Notes under the pieces: generated by a model
Database searches by the model: none
Told to the model about the DNA's origin: nothing
Seen by the model: only the letters and a program-made list of their open reading frames with translations
Translations under genes and position numbers: made by a program
DNA from: Citricoccus alkalitolerans
GTDB taxonomy: Bacteria; Actinomycetota; Actinomycetes; Actinomycetales; Micrococcaceae
Length of the DNA stretch: 64,000 bases
NCBI RefSeq assembly: GCF_039528175.1
Contig: NZ_BAAALH010000002.1
Coordinates: 1,860,001 to 1,924,000, forward strand
Direction of reading: 5' to 3'
In this document: one piece after another, positions 9,096-16,277 of the stretch
Numbering within the stretch: the stretch's first letter is position 1
How the letters are laid out: each line of letters begins with the position of its first letter

Positions 9096-9113
9096 GATTA
9101 CCGGCCGGTAATC
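9096..9113. promoter_or_regulatory. Perfect 18-bp palindrome upstream of the M20 peptidase gene (putative operator)
   Basis: GATTACCGGCCGGTAATC is a perfect 18-bp palindrome, 19 nt before the peptidase start and 13 nt after the end of the NYN gene. On the minus strand TAATCT and TAGTCT, at its 3' edge, could serve as a -10 box. The core TTACCGGCCGGTAA has the form often bound by TetR-family repressors. With no loop it is more like a dimer-binding site than a terminator. The regulator is not identified. Confidence 0.5.
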
Positions 9114-9125
9114 GGCCCGGGGCGG

Positions 9126-9971
9126 TCACATCCGGTTCCTGCCCTGCTTGAGGCGGACCTGCATGCGGGAATCGACCGTGCGGTGTTCCAGGTAAGGCTG
9201 TTCGGAGACCAGGGTGCTCAGCTTTTGGTGTCCGAAGTCTCGGGGGTCGAAATCAACGTGGGTGCGGCTCAGGTGCTGGCCGACGCGGCTCAAGGAGGCC
9301 CAACCGTCGTCGCCGCTGGTGGCGTTAAGGGCCTTGGCCAAGGCACTCTCCAGGTTGATCCGCGCGCGGTCTTCGTCCAGTGCATCAGGTGCGTCGGGTG
9401 TGTCGACGACGACAGGAACGTCGGCCGTTCCATCGGCGGCATCGGTGTCGTTGTCGTTCGCGGCACCACCCCGGCGGCCCCGGCGAGTGGCCCGCCGGGA
9501 CGGAGCGGTGTCCTCCTCCCGGGCGCCCCCGAGCAGCTCCAGGTAGATGAACTGGTCCACCGCGTTGCGCAGGGACTCCGGGGTCTTGCGCTCGCCGAGA
9601 CCGATGACGCGCTTGCCGGACTCACGTAACCGGGTGGCGAGACGGGTGAAGTCCGAGTCCGAAGAGACGATCGCGAAGGCCTCCACGTTGCCCATCCAGA
9701 GCAGGTCCATGGCGTCGATGATCAGGGCCGAGTCCGTGGAGTTCTTCCCGACGGTGTAGGAGAACTGCTGGGTAGGCTGGATGGCCAGGCGGTTCAGCTC
9801 GTTCTTCCAGCCGCTGAGCTGGTTGGTGGTCCAGTCCCCGTAGGCCCGCTTGATGGTCGGGGTGCCGTAGGTGGCGAGTTCCTCCAGCACCGCGCCGGCG
9901 TGGGTGGGGGAGACGTTGTCACAGTCGATCAGCACGGCGATGCGGGTGGTGGCGCTGGAAATTTCGGTCAT
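9126..9971 (-). CDS. NYN-domain protein with C-terminal OST-HTH/LOTUS-like region
   Basis: A 281-residue protein. Residues 1-145 form a PIN-like NYN domain: RIAVLIDCDNVSP near the start, STDSALIIDAMDLL in the middle and FAIVSSDSDFTRLATRL later supply the acidic residues expected of a metal-dependent RNase. A basic and acidic linker (RRATRRGRRGG) follows, then WASLSRVGQHLSRTHVDFD...YGHQ-type residues that resemble a LOTUS/OST-HTH RNA-binding fold. The likely role is RNA processing or decay. ATG 9971 precedes the NYN core; upstream in-frame codons would add an unrelated low-quality extension. Confidence 0.85.
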   Translation of the reverse strand: MTEISSATTRIAVLIDCDNVSPTHAGAVLEELATYGTPTIKRAYGDWTTNQLSGWKNELNRLAIQPTQQFSYTVGKNSTDSALIIDAMDLLWMGNVEAFAIVSSDSDFTRLATRLRESGKRVIGLGERKTPESLRNAVDQFIYLELLGGAREEDTAPSRRATRRGRRGGAANDNDTDAADGTADVPVVVDTPDAPDALDEDRARINLESALAKALNATSGDDGWASLSRVGQHLSRTHVDFDPRDFGHQKLSTLVSEQPYLEHRTVDSRMQVRLKQGRNRM

Positions 9972-10307
9972 GGGGTCACCGTACCGGGATCCTCGGTGCC
10001 GGTCGGGCGAGCGCACCTGTCCTAGGAATCGTTCTGGCGGGTTGGACTCTGTCTCGGATGCCGTGCGCTCACCGGACACTGCACTGGACGGGTCAACCGG
10101 GACGCTCCGCAAGGCTCGTTGCTGTTACTCCAAGTGAGCGGAGGGTGTGTCCGGTAGGGGTTCCCCTCACGGGACGTGCGAAAGCATGCCGTTGAGGGAA
10201 CGTTCTCCGCTACAGACCGGACCAACCAGCCCTGATCGGACTCCTGTCCAGTAGCCCGCCCCATGCTGGACGCCGACGCCCTTCTACTCGAGCCGTAGGC
10301 TCGGCCC
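9972..10307. other. Intergenic stretch without a recognisable gene
   Basis: This 336-nt stretch lies upstream of the NYN gene (minus strand) and of the broken ORF at 10308. It should hold the NYN promoter. I see no conserved ORF, tRNA or clear repeat in it. Base composition is slightly less GC-rich than the flanking core genes, which fits the edge of an accessory region. Confidence 0.5.
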
Positions 10308-10661
10308 GTGTGGTGGGAGCGTAGGAAAGATTGGACCAAGCGCGTGTCCAGCGTGCGTGCACTTGAGGCGGCTGCGGAACCAGAGCAGGGTTACGGCTCC
10401 AGTTGGGATGCCATCCTGGCTGGCCATCGAGAATTTGTAGGGCGAGTCCTCAGCGGCCCGAGGCAAGGTCATGAGGCGCTCATCGTTGTTTATGGGTCGA
10501 CTCCTGGTCGCCGAGGACCTTGCCCCGACGACTTCGTCCTCTCCGTCGATTCCTGAATCGTCGACCCAACCACTGCCGGAAAAGTGGAGGGTTATCCTTC
10601 CTTCGGTCCCGACGAACTCGACGAGCTCTACGATCAGCTCACGGACGCCCCCATCCAGTGA
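10308..10661 (+). pseudogene. Small hypothetical gene interrupted by one in-frame TGA
   Basis: From GTG 10308 one frame runs for 82 codons to TGA at 10554-10556. The same frame continues for another 34 codons to a second stop at 10659. The downstream part reads naturally (YPSFGPDELDELYDQL), so a 117-residue protein with a nonsense change, perhaps TGG to TGA, is more likely than two genes. I do not recognise a family. It lies at the edge of the island beside the insertion sequence. A sequencing error cannot be excluded. Confidence 0.45.
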
Positions 10662-11001
10662 GTGGTATCCGCCTGCCAAAGCCCTGTCCTGCGTCGGGTT
10701 GCTCTTCGGCGGATAGGGACTGAAAGAGGATCTCGCAAATCCGCCCCGCCGGCTCTGGATCTAGGACTTTGCTGCCCCACGGCTCGCTGCCCTGGCGCTC
10801 CGCGACGGCGCGCCCGATGTTTCAGTAAAGCTCGCCACTCGCGTGTTCACTGCGCGCTATGCCCGGTGCTGGGCCTCACCCACGAGGCCCTTCAGCTCCG
10901 CCAGGGTCGCGGCGTAGGCGCCCGGGAGGTCCGGCTCCGATGAGGTCCTCTCTCCACCATAGGGGCGGCCAACGGTTCAATCGTCCAAGAGTCGGCTGGA
11001 C
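10662..11001. other. Gene-poor stretch before the insertion sequence
   Basis: No complete gene is visible. On the minus strand one frame running down to about 10860 reads WWREDLIGAGPPGAYAATLA and on to a stop, which looks like the C-terminal tail of a lost gene, but I cannot assign a family. A 9-bp inverted repeat sits at its right edge (10979-11005). Confidence 0.35.
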
Positions 11002-11005
11002 GATT
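10979..11005. repeat. 9-bp inverted repeat (hairpin) at the edge of the left IS duplication
   Basis: AATCGTCCA and TGGACGATT form a perfect 9-bp inverted repeat around a 9-nt loop. The right arm overlaps the first bases of the 65-bp direct repeat. Because the right-hand copy lacks the left arm, the hairpin was part of the original target locus. It may have been a terminator or the end of an older element. Confidence 0.5.
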
Positions 11006-11066
11006 GGGTCCGTCGGGGCGGCTGGAAAATGCCGTGGGCGCGACAACGACAGCGGTCGTGTGCGTC
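11002..11066. repeat. Left copy of 65-bp direct repeat (IS target-site duplication)
   Basis: These 65 bases, beginning GATTGGGTCC and ending GTGTGCGTC, recur without a mismatch at 12731-12795. They end exactly where the left terminal inverted repeat of the insertion sequence begins. The position on either side of the element identifies them as a target duplication. Unusually long duplications are a known property of the IS1634/IS1549 group. Confidence 0.9.
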
Positions 11067-11083
11067 CTGACTCGTGCCACTTT
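11067..11083 (+). repeat. Left terminal inverted repeat of the IS1634-type element
   Basis: The 17 bases CTGACTCGTGCCACTTT match the reverse complement of 12714-12730 exactly; identity ends after these bases. The transposase stop codon (TAA, read at 11085-11083) overlaps its inner edge. Confidence 0.9.
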
Positions 11084-12618
11084 TAGTGCCCTGCGTGGGC
11101 GTTGATCTTGTCGATGACTTCCTGGGTGTCGGCGTCGATGGCCGGGGCCGCGGTGAGTTCGTGGCCGTTGATGTCGATGGTGACCGTCCGCAGGGGCTTG
11201 AGGGTCTGGACGAGCTTCTTGATGCTGATTCCGGCGGCCTTTTGGAGGTGGCGGGCCACGGCCAGGGCTGCGAACACCACGGTCAGGTGGGCCTCGATGG
11301 AGTCCCGTTGGTGGTGGAACATGGGTCTCGCCCGGATGTCGGACTTGGCCATGCGGAAGGACTTCTCGACCTGCCACAGGGAGTGGTAAGCGGCCACCAC
11401 GGCGGGCCCGTCCAGTACCTCGGGACTGATATTCGACACGTAGCCTTTCAGACCCAGCAGCTGGCGGGCGCGTTCGACCAGGGCCCAGTCCACGCCGGGT
11501 TTCTTGCCGGCGAGCTTGACGAACCGGTCCCGCTTGAGAGGCCGTGTGCCGTTGGCGACCTTCTCTGCTTTCTCGATCTGCTTGTTCAGCGTGTAGTTGT
11601 CGCGCTTCTCCCGCTTGAAGGAGTAGTGATAGACCACCCGCCGGTCCCTGGCCTTGGCGCCGGTGCCCATGCTCCGCACCGATTCCAGGGTCTGCCCGTC
11701 TTTGAAGTGGTTCCCGTGCCGTTCGAAGTGCGCCGCGAGGTCGTAGGGAGCCTTGGTGATCCTGGAGCCCACGATGAAGCTGAATCCGGCGTCCTCTAGG
11801 GCGTTGAGGTTCGCCGCGGAGAGCATCCCGGCGTCGGCCACCACGACCAGGTCCCGGGTTTGGTGGCGGTCTTGGAACGAGCGGAGTACCGGGATGAGGG
11901 TGAGCGTCTCAGCCTTGTTCCCCTCGAAGCAGTGGATCTCCAACGGGAAGCCTGAAGAGTCCACGAGCAGCCCGACCACGATCTGTGGGTCGACGCGTCG
12001 CTCCTTGCTCATGCCCACGTTGCGCAGCTCGTCCTCGTCGGTGGCCTCGAAATACAGGGTGGTCACGTCATAAAGAACGACCGAGAGCCCAGTGGTCCCT
12101 GCATTGGCCGCGGCGAATGCGTAGGCGGCCCGGCAGAAGCCGTCCCGCCAGTCCTGCTCAATGCAGGTGGCCAGGGTCCGCCAGATCGTGCGCAGCGACG
12201 GCGGCTGAGCCCCGATCTCCTCGAGCACGCGGACGGTGTCGGCCTTCGAGGTTGGCTCCACCAACCGGGCCAGCACCAGGGCCTTGAAGGTCTCGTTGCC
12301 GATATCCTCAAATCCGATCCGGCTGTAGGCCTGCTCCAGGACGTCCCAGAGCAACCGAGACGAACTGCCCGTGACGACCGGCCCGGCCAGCGCCGTCGAC
12401 GGGGCTGGCTTGTCCGTGGGAACGGGGATCTGCAGGTCCAGCTGTTGCTGGTCGCCGGCGATACGGTCCTTGGCGACCTGGACCAGGGCGGCCACCTCAG
12501 CCTCGGTGTGGGCGGAGCCGAGGTGCTCGATAATCGTGCGGACGCCGCGGCGCTTCTCGGCGATCTGCACTGCCGTCGCCCCGGAGGCAGTCTTCACCTT
12601 CCGCACGAACAGGCCCAT
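11083..12618 (-). CDS. IS1634-family transposase (DDE)
   Basis: A 511-residue transposase. The N-terminus (FVRKVKTASGATAVQIAEKR) is typical of IS1634/IS1549 proteins. The RNase-H-like catalytic core shows YDVTTLYFE for the first Asp, LVVVADAGMLS for the second, and the C-terminal YHSLWQVEKSFRMAKSDIR with the Y-R-E-K signature of the IS4-like superfamily. The ORF is full length without frameshift and nearly fills the element. Its stop overlaps the terminal repeat. It mobilises its own element and has no evident role in neighbouring genes. Confidence 0.94.
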   Translation of the reverse strand: MGLFVRKVKTASGATAVQIAEKRRGVRTIIEHLGSAHTEAEVAALVQVAKDRIAGDQQQLDLQIPVPTDKPAPSTALAGPVVTGSSSRLLWDVLEQAYSRIGFEDIGNETFKALVLARLVEPTSKADTVRVLEEIGAQPPSLRTIWRTLATCIEQDWRDGFCRAAYAFAAANAGTTGLSVVLYDVTTLYFEATDEDELRNVGMSKERRVDPQIVVGLLVDSSGFPLEIHCFEGNKAETLTLIPVLRSFQDRHQTRDLVVVADAGMLSAANLNALEDAGFSFIVGSRITKAPYDLAAHFERHGNHFKDGQTLESVRSMGTGAKARDRRVVYHYSFKREKRDNYTLNKQIEKAEKVANGTRPLKRDRFVKLAGKKPGVDWALVERARQLLGLKGYVSNISPEVLDGPAVVAAYHSLWQVEKSFRMAKSDIRARPMFHHQRDSIEAHLTVVFAALAVARHLQKAAGISIKKLVQTLKPLRTVTIDINGHELTAAPAIDADTQEVIDKINAHAGH

Positions 12619-12713
12619 CCCAGCAGTCTAGAAGCACCCGATTAGTGTCCGATCCAGCCGACCAAACCCCCGGAAAATCAACGATCCAAGGCCATGAAGC
12701 TTCAAATCAGCCC

Positions 12714-12730
12714 AAAGTGGCACGAGTCAG
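12714..12730 (-). repeat. Right terminal inverted repeat of the IS1634-type element
   Basis: AAAGTGGCACGAGTCAG is the exact reverse complement of the left end at 11067-11083 and directly abuts the right copy of the 65-bp direct repeat. Confidence 0.9.
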
Positions 12731-12795
12731 GATTGGGTCCGTCGGGGCGGCTGGAAAATGCCGTGGGCGCGACAACGACAGCGGTCGTGTGCGTC
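12731..12795. repeat. Right copy of 65-bp direct repeat (IS target-site duplication)
   Basis: Identical over all 65 positions to 11002-11066 and starting at the base after the right terminal inverted repeat. Joining the left flank to this copy restores the sequence before insertion. Confidence 0.9.
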
Positions 12796-12946
12796 GTTAT
12801 CGGCGTTTGCCGGGGATTACGGAAATTTAACCATCCACATGCCTGATGTAACCCGGATCAATGATGTTCGGAGTCCGGGCTCCCTCAACATCGGTCTCGC
12901 AATGCTCCCCTAATGAAACCGATAGGTAAAGAGTCATAATAGCGCG

Positions 12947-14062
12947 TTATATGGGCAATATCCCGGACCTTTTAAGGCGAGATGCTATTTCTGCCGCAAA
13001 CTTAGGTTCGATACCAGCTGAATACGCATAATGTCCCCACATTGAGCTAATTACTTCTGGTTCAGAGCTATAATTCCGGTCCTTCATATGTGCACTCAGT
13101 CCGAACTTCTCTATCCCGTGCAAATGCGCTCGGACCATTTGTTTGTACGACTTCCTTAGCCAGACCTTGTCCTGGCCAACACACAGGCCAAGCATGTTGA
13201 ATGTCGCCGCATTGAGGACGATCCTCGTCTTACTCCTGTTTAATTTGAAGCCACAGCTTCTTAGCGCCTGCTCAAGTTCGCGATGTATCGCGGCGCCCTC
13301 AGCGCGCGTAATCCGTCGTGGCAGTGTCAGGCAGATATCGTCAGCATATCGGGTCACGACTCCGCCCCACCGGCGCCTGATGCGCATTAACTGAAGATCT
13401 AAGTCTGAGCAAAGAAGGTTGGCAAGCTTGCCACTTGTCGAAGCTCCTTGTGGCAGTGCGCCCACGTGCTTGGTTCTGTATGTCAAGCCGGGGTCGTCAT
13501 GCTTGGGAACACTCGACTGCCCGACCGTAGTTAGCAAAGCCATCTCGTACGAGAGCAGTTCGGGATATCCCAAGCGGGAGAATAGATGGAAGACGCCGGT
13601 CGCCCTTATCGAGCCGAAGAAGTCAGAAACGTCTACCGACACTAGCGACTTCGCACCTACGTGGAGCTTGGCAGCCTCAAGCGTGCTTCTGCCTGCTTCG
13701 AAGGCATAGGAAATCGGGGAAGATGGCCCAGCTGGCAAACAGTTTCGAAAAATGGCTTGCTGAAGAGCCTTCAGAGTCGGTGAGGGTTCGTGCAGGACCC
13801 GAATTTTTTGGCGACCGTTTTTGCGGCCTCTTTTGACGATGCTCCTGGTTTTATAGTGCGATCCGGGTTCAAGCAGGATGTTTCGAGCATCCTTGTAGGA
13901 CACTCTCGCCAGTACACATAGGTGCATCAACGTGTACACAGGTTCAACTCGCGACTGTCGACATGCGTCGTCTACGGAACGAATTTGCTCCAGGAGTGCT
14001 GAGGAGCCCCCAGCTGTAAATAGCCCGTCACGATATGCGTGGGGCGAAGTGCTATCTACCAT
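12947..14062 (-). CDS. Retron-type reverse transcriptase
   Basis: A 371-residue RT with a bare RT domain. Motifs in order are AFEAGRSTLEAAKLH (118-134 region; EAAKLH stands where retron RTs have NAxxH), VDVSDFFGSI (143-152, first catalytic Asp), LPQGASTS (203-210), RYADD (238-242, catalytic pair), LNRSKTRI (274-281) and NMLGLCV (289-295, where retrons usually show VTGL). ATG 14062 has GAGGG about 9 nt upstream. It would copy part of an adjacent RNA into msDNA. The partner effector gene lies 213 nt upstream on the same strand. The gene is clearly less GC-rich than the host core, so it was acquired. Group II intron and diversity-generating RTs fit less well. Confidence 0.9.
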   Translation of the reverse strand: MVDSTSPHAYRDGLFTAGGSSALLEQIRSVDDACRQSRVEPVYTLMHLCVLARVSYKDARNILLEPGSHYKTRSIVKRGRKNGRQKIRVLHEPSPTLKALQQAIFRNCLPAGPSSPISYAFEAGRSTLEAAKLHVGAKSLVSVDVSDFFGSIRATGVFHLFSRLGYPELLSYEMALLTTVGQSSVPKHDDPGLTYRTKHVGALPQGASTSGKLANLLCSDLDLQLMRIRRRWGGVVTRYADDICLTLPRRITRAEGAAIHRELEQALRSCGFKLNRSKTRIVLNAATFNMLGLCVGQDKVWLRKSYKQMVRAHLHGIEKFGLSAHMKDRNYSSEPEVISSMWGHYAYSAGIEPKFAAEIASRLKRSGILPI

Positions 14063-14081
14063 TGATTTCCCTCATGCCGGC

Positions 14082-14100
14082 GCAATTTTGTTGAAATTGC
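14082..14100 (-). repeat. Hairpin in the RT leader
   Basis: GCAATTT and AAATTGC form a perfect 7-bp stem around a 5-nt loop, 20 nt before the RT start codon on the minus strand. It may end the msr-msd transcript or control RT translation. It lacks a T-run, so it is not a standard terminator. Confidence 0.5.
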
Positions 14101-14265
14101 GTCGGCCATCTATTCAGTAATGAGCTGTTTCAGAAAGCGTCTGAGACGACGGCATGAAGCACCTATGTGCGTGGTCGATCCAGATTAGGATGCAACCACC
14201 GAACGTCTTCCAGCTCAGAAACGGAACCACTGCTGCGGCCCGTCCGGCCACTTACATTAAGTGGC
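14101..14265 (-). ncRNA. Candidate retron msr-msd RNA between effector and RT
   Basis: Read on the minus strand, this spacer holds several hairpins. GCCACTTA-atg-TAAGTGGC (14265-14247) is a perfect 8-bp stem with a 3-nt loop, typical of msr. GTGGTTG-c-ATCC-taatct-GGAT-CGACCAC (14199-14171) is an 11-bp stem with one G-U pair and one bulge. GCAC-atag-GTGC (14170-14159) follows. TGAGCTG (14217-14211) can pair with CAGCTCA (14127-14121), closing about 97 nt. Retron RNAs lie directly upstream of the RT gene, as here. The a1/a2 repeat and branching G could not be placed with confidence, so exact ends are uncertain. Confidence 0.55.
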
Positions 14266-14275
14266 GATCTAGATC

Positions 14276-15613
14276 TCACCTCACCCCACGCAGAGATACA
14301 GGATAGTAGGGAAGCTGGTCTGAAGTCGAATATCGATTCATATGATGCCGCGCGGCAGCATAGTCCGCGTAGTTCTTCTGTCTTCCGAAGTCTCTGACGA
14401 GCCGTTCACCATCCGGCGTCGGGCAAAAGTCGTCCGTAATCCACCCGAGCCTCATCAGATGCGTCTCGGCCTTCTTGAAAACGTGGTAAGAAACGTGCAA
14501 TGTCTGAAGCGCCTCCAACCTCCGTCGCCCGGCCACGCTAAGGAGCAATAAGCGCCACGCCACTTCTCCGGACCCGCTGTTCCTCCGAGCCGCTTGAATC
14601 AGTCGTTCTTTTCGCATGCTCTCTAAAAACATTGCACTTTCGCGAGCCCTTATTGCCCCTCTGAGATGGCCCCCAGCAACGTACTCAACGATGTCATGCG
14701 GTACTTGCTTGTATTGGAACAAAGGTTTGTAGGACTTCATCCCTGAGTTCGTGAAGAGAAAGTCAGGAAGCGTGTTTGGGCAGGACGACCCAAGTAATAC
14801 GGTGTCTGAGGCTGCTTTCCCGAATCCTAGCCCTGCTGTCTTCTTCTTGTTGTGTGGGTCACCGTACAATCTAAATAATTTGAGTAGCTGTGAGCCTTCT
14901 GCAGAGTCTTTCAACTCATGAAAGGAACCAGTGAGGTTTAGAGATGTGATTTCAGGTGCGTTACGCGCGATCTCAGGTAATTGGTCGACCCGTTCTCTGA
15001 TTGCCGCGAGGCCCGCGTTGGTCGACGTCCAAGATATTAGGTGGATCTTAACTGTGGATTTCTGGAACGGGCCAGCGCTACATGCGTAGCAAACCTCATC
15101 GAGAAAATCGATCACTTGCTTTCCAGAACCGATGTTATCCGTGATGAGTATCAAGTCTATGACCGGCCCTTGGTGCGGGAGTGAGCGAAGGGTCTCTGTT
15201 GTCAGTAGACGCTTGCTCTGGGACTTGGGAAATGTCCGTCTAGCACGCACATGGGTGTCGCGCACCACCAAGTCAAGATACTTTTCCGACCCAGAATCTT
15301 CATCCCGCACGTCTGAGGGAAAGTAATCCCCGTAGAGAGTTCGACGCTCCGGTTTTGCTGCTGTTGAGATAGTACTGTCCAGCCAAGTCCAATGCCGTTC
15401 AGCGTCCTGCCTGGAAAAAATTGAGTCGATAATTACTTGAGTCTCGGCGGCGGACACTTTTTCAACTAGGTCCCAGAGTATGCCGCTCAGGTCAGACTTA
15501 ACATCGTCCGTGGTGACAAACCGAAGACTCGCGAGCGTCAAGGCCGCGAGTTCCCGCTCCGTTTCGCTTCTAAACTGGTCTAGCCATGCGACAACCGATG
15601 GGCACTGGATCAT
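14276..15613 (-). CDS. Retron effector: PRTase-like domain plus C-terminal winged helix
   Basis: A 445-residue protein. Residues 150-172 (LILITDNIGSGKQVIDFLDE) form a strand, a DN-x-GSG loop and a helix, resembling the PRPP-binding loop of phosphoribosyltransferases. SCPNTLPDFLFTNS (277-290) resembles the C-terminal motif of PRTase domains found in conflict systems. Residues about 335-410 (EVAWRLLLLSVAGRR to PTPDGERLVRDFG) read as a winged helix-turn-helix. No signal or membrane segment is seen. With the downstream RT this matches the PRTase-wHTH effector of type III retrons. Those systems are thought to be anti-phage toxins held inactive by RT-msDNA. The chemistry is unknown. Composition is AT-rich for this genome (27 of 60 bases G/C at 14881-14940). 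Confidence 0.75.
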   Translation of the reverse strand: MIQCPSVVAWLDQFRSETERELAALTLASLRFVTTDDVKSDLSGILWDLVEKVSAAETQVIIDSIFSRQDAERHWTWLDSTISTAAKPERRTLYGDYFPSDVRDEDSGSEKYLDLVVRDTHVRARRTFPKSQSKRLLTTETLRSLPHQGPVIDLILITDNIGSGKQVIDFLDEVCYACSAGPFQKSTVKIHLISWTSTNAGLAAIRERVDQLPEIARNAPEITSLNLTGSFHELKDSAEGSQLLKLFRLYGDPHNKKKTAGLGFGKAASDTVLLGSSCPNTLPDFLFTNSGMKSYKPLFQYKQVPHDIVEYVAGGHLRGAIRARESAMFLESMRKERLIQAARRNSGSGEVAWRLLLLSVAGRRRLEALQTLHVSYHVFKKAETHLMRLGWITDDFCPTPDGERLVRDFGRQKNYADYAAARHHMNRYSTSDQLPYYPVSLRGVR

Positions 15614-15904
15614 GGCCCCAGCTTAGGCAGGCGGATGTGTTATCCAGCGGTGATTCCGTGCGGCGCCGCTCGCGAGTGTTGTCATATCCATTGCATGGTG
15701 GTGTCGCTGCGCCGCTTCAAGTTCGTCCCATGAGCATATCCTCTACCGGTGCAGCCTGGAGGTGATGCCGGGGTCTGCCGAGGACATCGGTGGATGCGTC
15801 ATATTCTCTGCCTTGAAAGGTCCATGTCGCTCTCTGAGTTCCGGACCAGACGACGACGATCCGGTCACAAAGGGGTGTGGCGGGCTCGAACCTAGGCTGG
15901 GATC
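15614..15904. other. Island right flank; probable retron promoter region
   Basis: No gene is recognised in these 291 nt. Composition returns to the host level near 15660, marking the right edge of the acquired segment. The retron promoter should lie here on the minus strand; GGATAACAC (complement of 15643-15651) is a possible -10 region, without a convincing -35 box. No direct repeat matching the left side was found. Confidence 0.4.
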
Positions 15905-16126
15905 ATGGGATTCGACTGGAAGCAACGCCCCACGCGCACGGTGGCCTGGCTGATCGCCATCGCCATGACGTTCAACATCGTGGCCCAGATTCTCATGCTT
16001 TCCTCGACGGACCGAGGGCTCCATGGGGTGCACTGAACCCTCCTGGTGGTCAGCATCTTCTTGTGGGGCTATGCGGTGTACCACCTGGTCCGAAAGCGCC
16101 CGCCAGAGGAAACAGACCGTCGGTAG
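15905..16126 (+). pseudogene. Small two-helix membrane protein interrupted by in-frame TGA
   Basis: From ATG 15905 the frame encodes 43 residues (RTVAWLIAIAMTFNIVAQIL is one membrane helix) to TGA at 16034-16036. The same frame then continues TLLVVSIFLWGYAVYHLVRK, a second helix with a basic end, to TAG at 16124. A 73-residue two-helix protein with a TGG-to-TGA change explains both halves. No function is known. It sits between the island and the DUF1989-GcvT gene. Confidence 0.55.
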
Positions 16127-16277
16127 CGGAGGTGGGCTGAGGGGCGCGGTCTGGCCCGCTCAAGAACTTGTCCAACCGGCCTCTTACGTGGGCGAGGAAT
16201 GTGGGCTACGGTGCGGGGAACGCCGCTACCGGACAGCGTCCCGACCATTGTTCAGATATCCCTGAGGAGGGATACCG

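Larger units (their letters stand above)
11067..12730 (-). mobile_element. IS1634-family insertion sequence, complete, 1664 bp
   Basis: The element is bounded by 17-bp perfect terminal inverted repeats, CTGACTCGTGCCACTTT at 11067-11083 and its complement at 12714-12730. It carries one transposase gene on the minus strand and is flanked by 65-bp direct repeats. Structure, transposase type and long duplication all agree with the IS1634 family. The ends and the ORF are intact, so the copy may still be active, and identical direct repeats suggest a recent insertion. Confidence 0.93.

Noticed and set aside
10554..10556. TGA as selenocysteine codon
   Set aside because: No SECIS-like hairpin was seen after the codon, the surrounding protein is not a known selenoprotein, and no sel genes occur in the window.
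10284..10679. 131-codon minus-strand ORF opposite the TGA-broken gene
   Set aside because: It has no plausible ribosome site and reads as mixed composition; the plus-strand frame continues sensibly on both sides of the stop.
12947..14062. Group II intron, diversity-generating or CRISPR-associated reverse transcriptase
   Set aside because: There is no maturase or endonuclease domain, no template/variable repeat pair and no cas gene. The X/Y-region context and the PRTase partner point to a retron.
14247..14265. The 8-bp hairpin as a simple terminator of the effector gene
   Set aside because: It has a 3-nt loop, no T-run, and lies among further hairpins directly before the RT gene, which fits msr better; termination cannot be fully excluded.
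12796..15700. Flanking att-type direct repeats or an integrase for the retron segment
   Set aside because: No matching repeats, integrase gene or tRNA gene were found at the composition boundaries.
16127..16277. Glycine or guanidine riboswitch upstream of the DUF1989-GcvT gene
   Set aside because: I looked for the conserved cores and found none; only a good ribosome site is visible.
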